This document shows, piece after piece, positions 9,601-17,360 of a stretch of DNA of 17,360 nt. The notes beneath the pieces are model-generated. The model was not told the DNA's origin. It saw only the letters and a program-made list of their open reading frames with translations, and did not search any database. This DNA is from Phellopilus nigrolimitatus. Taxonomy: Eukaryota > Basidiomycota > Agaricomycetes > Hymenochaetales > Hymenochaetaceae. The stretch spans positions 1 through 17,360 of the forward strand of contig JAJOHG010000481.1 in NCBI GenBank assembly GCA_021029095.1, given 5' to 3'. Position 1 is the first letter of the stretch, and every line of letters begins with the position of its first letter. Made by a program: the position numbers and the translations under genes.

Positions 9601-12600
9601 CAGAAAGCGCCTCGAGGTTCGACAGATAGACACCGCTATGAAACAAGTTTGACGCTACGACTACGATGTCCGCGCCCTGCACCTCCTCGATTGTCAACGA
9701 GTTGATATTAGCGGCTGTCGATATAATGACGACCTCGAAATGATCACCCGAGAACTTCTTGATCTCAGAGCCCCACTGCCTTGTGAGATGAGGAGGGACG
9801 ACAATGAGAGTACCTCTGACATAGATCTTGCCGTGGAGCTGGTCCTTGGGTGGGCGGGGCTCCTGTCGAACTGACTTGGATGCGCTGTCGATAAGTCCGA
9901 GTGTAATAGCAGTCTTCCCATACCCAACCTCATCGGCAAGGACTCCGCCACGCACGCGAACAGGGCGCTGAGCGCGACCCTGCGCACGCCATCCAAGATG
10001 GCTTAGAATGGCTTCCGCAATCTCCTCTTCGACGAAAGGCTTCGCATCAAGGGATTCCTGCTCTAGCATCCAACCAAGAGAACGCAGCTGCTCCGGGCGA
10101 AGCGGGATCTTAAAGTGCTTCGGCTGTGCGTGCTCGGGATCCTTGCGGTTACTCGTCAAGCGAAACTTGGGAAGATTTAGCTTCGCGGGGTCGCTGAAGT
10201 CAGTGTCTAACCTCCACGCAAACTGGGGCTTTTCAGCGCGGCCTTTGATTGGCAGACGGGAATATGCGCGGTGGATCAAGGAGGGAATGTTCACGCCGAT
10301 GCGAACTGTGCCTATACCAGATTCTTCATCCAACTTTAGCTGAGTCACGAAGGGCGTTGGGCGATCCTTGAGCGCACGCTCGTATGCACCAGCCTGTGAG
10401 GCGTCTTCAATCGCACGAATCTTATTCTTATCATCACGGATCCACCGAATAGTGGGCGCAGATGGCGAGCAGCGAGAGCATGTGCTGATGTGCTCGTGCT
10501 CGGGTAGCGAAACCTCTGTCCACGTATCAAACTTTTCGTTGATATTTTTGATGCGCTCGATGAGCCATGCCAACGCTTGGAATGTCACGCGCTCGTGGAC
10601 TTTGTTAACCTCGACCCATTTCCCTCGAGGCCACTCCGCGCCCGCTTGGTCTTTGAGCGGCACCTTGCACACAAGCAGCGCATTGGCACTCTTGCAGTCG
10701 TCATTCGTCACGCCGACTTCTAGAGTATCCGCTGGGACGGCGAACTTTGCCTCATGACCCTTAGAGGACTGTGACGAATTAGTTTTTGTGAAATATATAT
10801 ATATACGAAGGAACTTACTTGTATCGCAATGGCATCCACTTGAACCCATACGCAGGGAATGTGGCAAGAGACCATTTTGGCTTCGGCAGTAACGCTTGCC
10901 TGCCTCCACTTGGGGTCAAGTTTGCAGACGACCGGTCTCGTCTCGCCAAACTGATACCTCCTCTTGCTGATTGAGAAAACGAAAGGATCTTCATCTGCTG
11001 TACCGGAGCGAGTAGGGTCCAAGAAAAGGAAAAGAGGAGGCAACGTCGCGTCGTCTTTTCCGACCTCTTTCCTGTGCAAAGCATTCGTCGCCGTACCACA
11101 CTTATCAAGTAGCGTATAGACCCCTGAAATGTCGCGGTCGAAGGAGGAAACGACATCCAAAGGAACGGAGACTTCAATTTTGGAATAGACGACGAGGTCC
11201 TTAAACTTATCCAACAGACCAAGACGAGCCTGCCATGCAGGCATGAGTTCGCCTACGCCCTTAATCGAAATCTTGATCGTCGATGGCTTGGGCAATGCCA
11301 CCTCCCACTTCCCCTTCAGAAGCCCGCCGACGCAACGCATTCGAGCAACAGGATCATCAAGGAGGCGGCGGGTTTCGCTGTTCGCGGGCTCACTGTCATC
11401 CGATTTCGCGAAGAAGCGCCATTCCGGCTGCTGCGGGTGAAGTAGAAGTTCAAGCGCACCAAAAGGCGATTTGAACGTTGCAGACCAGATTTCTTGCCTC
11501 TTGAGCTCGACAAAACGCTGCTCGACTGACACGGCACGGAGAACAGCAGCGCGCCAAGACAGCCACCTTTTCCCTGAGATATCGTGAGCGTGTGTCACTT
11601 TCAGCTCATCCAGCAATTCGCCGGTGATGTGTGCGATGGATATGCTCATTGGAAGGGCAGCCTTGAGTTCACGAGCAAATGCTGACGGGGGCAAGCGTGG
11701 GTGCACCTTGAAGTCGATCGGCTGGTAATCATGCTCCGGACGGCCACCGCACTTCACGCATGAAGACGCGTCGCAGTCTGCGCAGCGGTTGAGCATGCGT
11801 GACGTCATGTCCGAGCGGCCTTCGCAATCGCATAAGCGCGCGCTTGCATATGCTTTTGAAAGCAATTCGGGTAGAGAGCAATCGAACGAAGTTGACAAGT
11901 CAAGGGGCCGCTCAATGAGTTTGTCCTCGCCCGAAACATGGTTTTCGACGTCTGTCTGAACAGGCTCATCCACATCCATGCCTTGCGCATGATTTGCCTC
12001 AACGTCATCATTGCCTGCCTTCTCTTCGTACGTATCTTCATCGTCTCCCTCTTTGAGGAGGTTCGTGCCAACAACCAACGCAGCAAGCATGCACGCCCCG
12101 ACAACAGTTGTGGACATCGCGTTTCCAGCAAGGTCAGCAATTTGATCTTCCGTCTCACGAGTGAGAAGGAGTTTATCGATAGGCAGACCCTGCATGGAAA
12201 GCGCCTCGAGTCCGACCATTGGCCCGCCACGGTTGGTGATATAGGGTATCATTGAGGGTGTTAAGCAGGGGCAGACGCCAAGTCGCTTAGAACCGATTTC
12301 GCGGTCAACATTCTGCGACAGGTTCCAAACTTGCCTGGAAGGAAATGGTCAGATGAGCGACAAAAAAAAAACAGGTCCGGAAGAAGAAAACAGGAGCTGA
12401 CGTTTTGAAAGAAGGATCTATTCCCTGCTTTGCGTAACGCAGCAGCGTAATGTCCATGAGATCCCAGACACGTTCAACCTGCGCAACACCCCAATCGCCC
12501 CAAGCGAAATCAGGTAGCTTGCAATATCCTCCATCATCCCAACTTGTAAGCGGCCGCTTCAGACCCAAAGCCTCCTCTAGACGGGCACGCTGGTGACGAG

Positions 12601-13731
12601 ACTCGCATCGACCCCAGTCTGTTCGTCCTGTGCGGCGGTCGAGAGCACCATAACTCTCCTGCACAAGTTTCTGACGCGCTTGATGAACGCGTTGGTCGTC
12701 TGTGGGTAACATCCAGTGATCAAAAGTTGTGGAGGCCGGTCTCTGCAGCTTTTCAACCAGTTTTCTCCACCTATCGGGAATCGAGGATCTCTTCTCATGA
12801 ACAGCAAGAAGATACACGCGCGTACGAGTATGAGGAATGTAGTAGTTTTTCGTGTCAACACGGAAGAAGGCGGCGCTGTACTTGTTCTTCTCAAAGTATT
12901 GTACGACACGCTTCCAAGGGGCGCTGCACACATTCTCGAGAATAACGAGAGGCGGTCTGTGCTTGTCGACCCAGGACATCATTCCACGGAACGTACGACC
13001 CGATTCTCCGTTGGCATCAATGTCTTGTTTCTCGTTGTTGAGAGACGAGTAGTCGACGCATGAAGTCCCAGCGACCAGAAGATCGACATCACCCGGGACT
13101 GGGACTTGCGAACCATAGGCTGTTGTACTGATGAAATTGTTTAGAGAATGAAGTAGAAAGATAGTGCAGAAAATAATACACACGCCTCTTCACCTCCCAA
13201 CTCGCAAATGTCGCGAAACAAAATTGGTGGGGAGAAGTTCCGCTCGATGTACGCCTGCTTGAATGGCTCGATCTCGCATGAGAAGACATGTTCGATGTCG
13301 AATTTAGTGTCAAACAGCTCCTGAATGGAATTCTGAACAAGCTCGAGGGCGAGTAGAGGTGACTCGGTTCCAGAGCACATAGTGGCCACGCGTAGCTTAC
13401 GGCCTTTGATGCGTTCCGCAACTCCCGAGATCTCTGGGATACGACTGACGAGGTCTTTAAAAATAGCTGGTATGCTGCTGATTGGGGGGAGATTGGAATT
13501 CGCGGGAGACGCCTTCTTGTCGACGACGACAGCCTCTACAGGCGCATTCATGGAGTCTGAGTCGGCGTCGGCGTCATCGTCGTCGGCATCGCCATTCTCG
13601 ACATCGTCAACAAAGTCCTCCGACTCGCGGTCCTCTTCCTCTGGCTTCTCTTTCTCCGCCTTCTTCTTGACGATGAATCCTTTGAGTGTCATCTGTCCCT
13701 TCGCCGCCACTACTGACTTAGCTTTGGCCAT
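6657..13731 (-). CDS. DNMT5: DNMT5-type cytosine methyltransferase / SNF2 ATPase / RING protein (2207 aa, nine exons)
   Basis: Nuclear C5-cytosine methyltransferase fused to a SNF2 ATPase; the family performs ATP-dependent maintenance CpG methylation in Cryptococcus. Exons: 13731-13184, 13127-12402, 12334-10819, 10768-9454, 9392-8355, 8301-8201, 8143-7956, 7898-7125, 7074-6657. The eight GT-AG introns are 50-67 bp, phases agree throughout, and 6624 nt give 2207 residues. The start ATG (13731) has context ACACCATGG. Order: acidic tail (1-110) with a PCNA-box-like QMTLKGFI (13-20); MTase motif I RVATMCSGTESP (114-125); catalytic loop GTSC (Cys206); ENV (247-249); HTRTR (282-286); motif X GNAM (495-498); Cys/His cluster 593-626; SNF2 Walker A DEVGYGKT (1209-1216); TLIVVPP (1250-1256); Lys/acidic insertion about 1395-1620; motif II DEY (1646-1648); SGTPP (1671-1675); FREVRSLEWHAHRHQLGQ after intron 5; RING 1983-2028; helicase C motif V near 2134-2143 and motif VI QAIGRLRRYGQ (2168-2178). 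All key residues appear present. No chromodomain is seen. It is divergent from the PAP2 gene. Confidence 0.95.
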
Positions 13732-13904
13732 GGTGTCGTTGTTGACGTAGTCACGTCCGGATGAGAGGAGGGAAGAACGGTTGACCGCGGCGCGCACCGC
13801 GCTGACAGAAAAGAACGCGACGCGCCTGTCACACATATCATAACAAGTCACACATCTACATGTATTGCGCTGACTCATATTCTTTGCGCTGGAGCACTGC
13901 CATC
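13732..13904. promoter_or_regulatory. Bidirectional promoter, DNMT5 and PAP2 phosphatase
   Basis: Only 173 bp separate the two divergent start codons, so UTRs and core promoters of both genes share this interval. It contains several CGCG cores, including a tandem ACGCGACGCGCC at 13815-13826 that resembles MBF cell-cycle boxes, and an exact palindromic TGACTCA (bZIP/Gcn4-AP-1 type) at 13871-13877. The first is near DNMT5 and the second about 30 bp from the PAP2 ATG. No TATA box is evident. Motif function is inferred from consensus only. Confidence 0.6.
13871..13877. promoter_or_regulatory. TGACTCA bZIP-type site
   Basis: Exact match to the palindromic Gcn4/AP-1 consensus, located 28 bp before the PAP2 ATG in the shared promoter. 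In fungi such sites are bound by Gcn4/CpcA-type bZIP factors. A single heptamer can occur by chance. Confidence 0.35.
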
Positions 13905-15161
13905 ATGTCATTCTCTGGGGTACTTGACGGACTTAAAAGTTACTATGGCTCAGATGCTTTTGAATGGTTCGACGGATCTTACATTGGTGACTGGTAAATC
14001 CGTGCACTCATCATCATCATTAAATACTCATGGATTCCAAAGGCTCATAACAACACTCTTGTGGTTTATCTCTGGGTTGATTGATCGCTTCACTGTCTTC
14101 GAGCGCGAGTTCTCCCTTGAAGACCCACTTATCGGTCATCCTCACACCAAGCAGCAGTATGCCGAAATCCTACATTGAGCTCCTTCCGATTGGCGATTTT
14201 CTCTAATTTGTTTTTCTTAGAATTGGTGGTCATACAAATAACGTCATCGCAATCGCTCTTCCTTTGAGCTTTATTCTGTTTACTTCGCTCTCAAGAAGGT
14301 CAATTATTGATTTGCACCATGGATCTCTTGGGCTTTGGGTGTCAAGGTTAGCATTTGCTGGGCTTTATTGCGCGGTGTCCTTAATCGGCTTCCAGGAGTC
14401 TGTCGCATTTTATCACAGAATTTCTTAAAAATCGAGTCGGTGAGTAACAACTGGATGTGAGGAATATCCCTATAAACAAAATTTACTATGAAGGACGTCT
14501 ACGGCCGGACTTCCTGGCTCGTTGCAAGTGGGGTGAGGCATTAAATCAATGCACAGGGTAAATAACTTCTCGTATATCTCTCGTATCAGCTTTCCGGCGA
14601 AACCAAAATCGATGTTTTCATTTTCCAGAAATTTTAACGATATTTTAGATGGAAGAAAATCCTTCCCATCCGGACACTCTTCAGCCGCCTTCTCCGGCAT
14701 GACATACTTGTTCTTGTGGCTTTCAGCGCGAACAGTGGCCTGGAGCTTCGGAACTCCCCTCCCTGCTCGAAATCCGTTCATTTTCGCCTCTCGAACGGGA
14801 AGGATAAGTGTCACGCTCGTTCCCCTCTTGTTCGCAACCTGGGTAGCTATATCAAGAGTGGAGGATTATGTGCGTCTTTTTCTTTTCTTTCATTCCGTTC
14901 TCCTTTTATTTTCTCACACCCTCTATTTTTTATATTTTGAAGAGGCATCACAAAGAAGACGTCATAGTCGGGAGTATGATAGGCATTGTCTGTGGCGTGA
15001 TAGGCTATCTCTCTTACTGGCCAAACCCGTTTTCGCACAGGCATCACGCAAACAGGATTGCTGCTGAACCAAGAATGTTATACAGGAGCAACGATACGGA
15101 GGATGTTAGCAATAATGGCTATGAGTTAGCACATCTCGAAGATGGCAGAGGGTCCGCATGA
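13905..15161 (+). CDS. PAP2-family lipid phosphate phosphatase (298 aa, seven exons)
   Basis: Integral membrane phosphatase of the LPP/DPP1 type, which removes phosphate from phosphatidic acid, diacylglycerol pyrophosphate or related lipids. Exons 13905-13993, 14043-14156, 14221-14346, 14396-14439, 14494-14557, 14629-14869 and 14943-15161 join in phase through six introns of 49-73 bp. All three catalytic motifs are intact: KNRVGRLRP (121-129), PSGH (159-162), and SRVEDYRHHKED (221-232), the last two supplying the catalytic histidines (His162, His228). Motif 1 spans the junction of exons 4 and 5, and motif 3 that of exons 6 and 7. Hydrophobic segments around 31-45, 75-92, 170-185, 202-220 and 234-250 fit the six-helix fold. 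The C-terminal tail is polar and probably cytosolic. The length is normal for fungal DPP1/LPP1. Exact lipid substrate cannot be read from sequence. Confidence 0.93.
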
Positions 15162-15226
15162 AGTGGTTTAAAAGATAAACTTAAAAAAAGACGGAGAAGT
15201 GAAGGGCTGCTGTATACAAAAATTAA
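15162..15226. other. Convergent 3' spacer
   Basis: Only 65 bp lie between the stop codons of the PAP2 gene (plus) and the CID gene (minus), so their 3' UTRs almost certainly overlap. The spacer is A-rich on the plus strand (GATAAACTTAAAAAAAG at about 15173-15189), which could serve polyadenylation of the PAP2 transcript. Confidence 0.5.
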
Positions 15227-17057
15227 TCATGTATCTGCGGCATCTCGCACGAACATCCAACGGTCTCCGACCTTTCGCATCTGTCCACCCGCTCCTCCGC
15301 CTCCGCCTCCGCCAGCACTCGGGCTCGGTATTTGATGTTCGACTGGGCTATTCGGACCGCTGTTTGACTGTGCACCACCTTTACCGTACGTCCCAACCGC
15401 TGCTTGAGCTCCACTAGGCCCAAGGATGACTGCGTCAGATCCTTGATTGTTCGATCTGTTATCATATGCTCCCGCAGCCCACTCCTGTGCGCCGACCCCG
15501 CGCCCTGTATTTTGCCCCAGCCCAGTCGCAAAGCCTGCGCCAGGTACCGGCGGGGCCGGCACTCCACCCATCCCACCCATCCCCATCCCCATTGCCATAC
15601 CCATGCCGCTCATGACAAGATTCATCAGCTCTTCTTGCGATGGCAAATACCCGTTGGTAACCTCAAATGCGTCGCCTAGTGCCTTCCATGATACCGCGTT
15701 TGTCGGGTCAAACGAGGCGAGGTCGAAGCTCTCGAGACCCCCGGAGTGCGCGAGGCTGGAGTCGTTAGGGTTTGCTATAGGGGTCACGTTACCACTGGGG
15801 GTCTCTGGCACCTGTTCATACGACGCATCCGCACCCTCGTGGACGGACATCGAACGTCCGCGCGCGTCGCCTTCTGTAGAACTTGCGGGTAATATCTTTC
15901 CTTCGGGATCCTCCGACGGAGCGCGTATGTCGCGCCCAAATTCGTCCTTCCCTACTTCAGGCGCGCCCGGCACCGCTCTGGACACTTCTGTGGGTGTCGT
16001 AACGGATGGGCGCCGGGGCGGGCTGTATGGTCTGCCGTCTCTCCTCCCTGCCCCTCGCGGTGGCGGGCTTCGCGACCTGCTGATTCGCCCTCGATTCGGT
16101 GGTTCCCAGTGGTCATCTTTCTCCCGACCCCAAGAATGCTGGCGATCATGCTCATGATTACGACCTTGATGTTGCTCGCCGAACCGTGTTCCGCCCCCGC
16201 CCCTCTTTGTTCGCCCCGTTTACGCCCTCGAAAGTTTTCGCGAGGCGGTGGGTTGCCTCTGAAGCCGCCGCGCCTGTCATCGTATGGTGTACCTCGTCCG
16301 CGTCCGAGGCCTCCCGCCGGCGCGTCTTCAAACCTGCTGAACCTTGGATCCCTTCGATCTAGGCTCGCGTATGATTCAGGATTTGGGGGTGAGCGCGAAC
16401 TTGAGCTCGGGAAATTCAGAGTTTGCTGCGCAGGCACGAACGGTGGCGCGACGTTACCTATACCTGCGCTAGTTTTATTTGCCAATTGCTGCAGGAGCAC
16501 CAGCTGTATTTGCTCTAACTGCGATTGTGGAGGCGTGCTATTGGCTTGAATGGAGGAAGTATTTGTGGTTGTTTGGCTGTTCGAATGATCGTCAGATACC
16601 AAAGTAACAGATAAAGAGGATTATGTTTATCGCTGCTCACCTGCCTGATGCATTGTTCGCAGCTGCTGCAGACGACAGCAGTGCTAGAAGCGCCGCCTGT
16701 GCAGATTCGACAGTCGGTGTAGCGGCTATGGCTGCAGGAGGCGGTGTGACTTCGGACGGAGGCGTCGGGTGCTTGCGCGGATCGGTCGTTGTCGTACCCG
16801 ACGATGCTTGTTTTGATTCTGGCAGATACAACCAAATTTTATTTCAGTTTCGACTCTCAATCGCAACTACACTTTTCTTGCAAAGCAGGAAGATGAATGG
16901 AATTGCCAGGGAGGTACTTAGCAACATAAAGTAATGAAACGCAATAGGCACCTTTCGGATTCTCAGCCGTTCTGACCTGCCCCGTCAGACGCGTCAAAAC
17001 ATTAGCAGGGAAGGTATTCGATTTCGTCCATATATCAAGAATCTTCTTCGTCTTTTC
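15227..17057 (-). CDS. CID-domain RNA-processing protein, SCAF4/8-Seb1-Nrd1 type (5' end unresolved)
   Basis: Likely nuclear protein that binds the phosphorylated RNA polymerase II CTD and acts in 3'-end processing or termination. Recognised exons are 17057-16952, 16818-16641, 16576-16224 and 16164-15227 (524 residues). The first carries the last helices of the CID/RPR domain: EKTKKILDIWTKSNTFP and VLTRL. Next come a Pro/Thr-rich linker, an Ala/Leu helix (QAALLALLSSAAAA), a Gln/Leu segment (QIQLVLLQQLANK), an Arg/Gly region (RRGGFRG, RENFRGR), an RS/PP stretch (SRSRSPPPRG), a conserved-looking WKALGDAFEVTNGYLPSQEE block, a Met/Gly tract, and a Gly-rich tail. No RRM is visible, unlike Nrd1/Seb1. 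The 59-bp intron 16165-16223 is needed to change frame but lacks a clear branch site; the 133-bp intron 16819-16951 is unusually long. The N-terminal CID helices were not found before the window edge, so the 5' end is incomplete. Confidence 0.78.
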
Positions 17058-17360
17058 CTGTATACCCACACCCACAAAATGCAAAACAATAGGTCAGGAT
17101 ACTGTGCATTTTAGTTCTGTTAGAGAAAAACCGGGAATAACATCGATACGATACGATACGCCAACTTCCTCGCAATCATCATGTGACCCGACGCGCCTTT
17201 GTGCACTCTTTTGGCATTATTTTTGGCTCATTGCGTGCACCATCTCGCTGACGCATTTTATGCACGATGTCGCGCTTGGTTCCATTTGAAGGTCATGTAC
17301 AGACACCCAGCCAATATAGGCAAAGGTACTAGGCATACGATGTCGAAGTCAGCATGTCTA
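17058..17360 (-). other. Probable intron and/or 5' exons of the CID gene, not resolved
   Basis: The CID exon begins after a good acceptor (GTATACAG, 17065-17058) with a CTGAC branch site about 40 bp upstream, so upstream coding sequence exists. I could not identify the first CID helices in any minus-strand frame here. A short ATACG-type tandem repeat lies at about 17142-17160. The missing exons may lie beyond the window or be short and divergent. Confidence 0.35.

Noticed and set aside
10796..10806. (TA)n run
   Set aside because: A short microsatellite inside the 50-bp intron at 10769-10818; no sign of a mobile element or function.
13732..13878. Longer DNMT5 start at 13878 adding 49 residues
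   Set aside because: It is in frame, but the ATG has a weaker context, the extension is Cys/Arg/Ser-rich with no motif, and it would consume most of the 173-bp divergent promoter. The ATG at 13731 has an ACACCATGG context.
14549..15067. Single plus-strand frame of 172 codons starting at 14549
   Set aside because: Its first part is intron 5 and its last part intron 6 plus a wrong frame; only the middle is PAP2 coding sequence.
17104..17289. Plus-strand 61-codon frame at the right end
   Set aside because: No motif, and it lies antisense to the probable 5' part of the CID gene.
1..17360. CRISPR array, bacterial operon or phage system
   Set aside because: Spliceosomal introns and eukaryotic families throughout; no regularly spaced repeats seen.

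Overview
The window reads as nuclear DNA of a filamentous basidiomycete, most likely an Agaricomycete. Genes are split by many short GT-AG introns (mostly 49-73 bp, often with a CTGAC-type branch site near the acceptor). The gene content fits too: a DNMT5-type methyltransferase, an Agaricomycete-style F-box protein, a laminarinase-like GH16 and a CID protein. All exon models below were assembled by eye from splice signals, reading phase and recognised motifs; no alignment was run.

Layout, left to right. 1-784 (minus): decayed, window-truncated GH16 glycosidase pseudogene. 785-2881: about 2.1 kb with no gene I can support. 2882-3623 (minus): four-exon CRIPT homologue (94 aa). 3932-4360 (plus): 142-aa orphan protein, divergent from CRIPT. 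4601-6401 (minus): two-exon F-box protein (about 581 aa). 6657-13731 (minus): nine-exon gene for a 2207-aa DNMT5-type protein. 13905-15161 (plus): seven-exon PAP2/lipid phosphate phosphatase (298 aa), divergent from DNMT5 across 173 bp. 15227 to at least 17057 (minus): CID-domain protein of the SCAF4/8-Seb1-Nrd1 type, convergent with the phosphatase; its 5' end is unresolved.

The centrepiece is the DNMT5 gene. One polypeptide carries a C5-cytosine methyltransferase, a Cys/His cluster, a SNF2 ATPase lobe 1 with a long charged insertion, a RING-like finger, and a helicase C lobe. In this family (characterised in Cryptococcus) the ATPase is coupled to maintenance CpG methylation. This copy is uninterrupted over 6.6 kb of coding sequence. 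It has no visible N-terminal chromodomain, starts with a PCNA-box-like motif, and its promoter holds tandem CGCG cores. Together these suggest, as inference only, replication-coupled recruitment and S-phase expression.

No operon logic applies. The neighbours are unrelated housekeeping genes (RNA 3'-end processing, lipid phosphatase, splicing-linked CRIPT) plus an F-box protein and a dead secreted glycosidase. I see no mobile element, CRISPR array or rRNA, and no tRNA I can defend.
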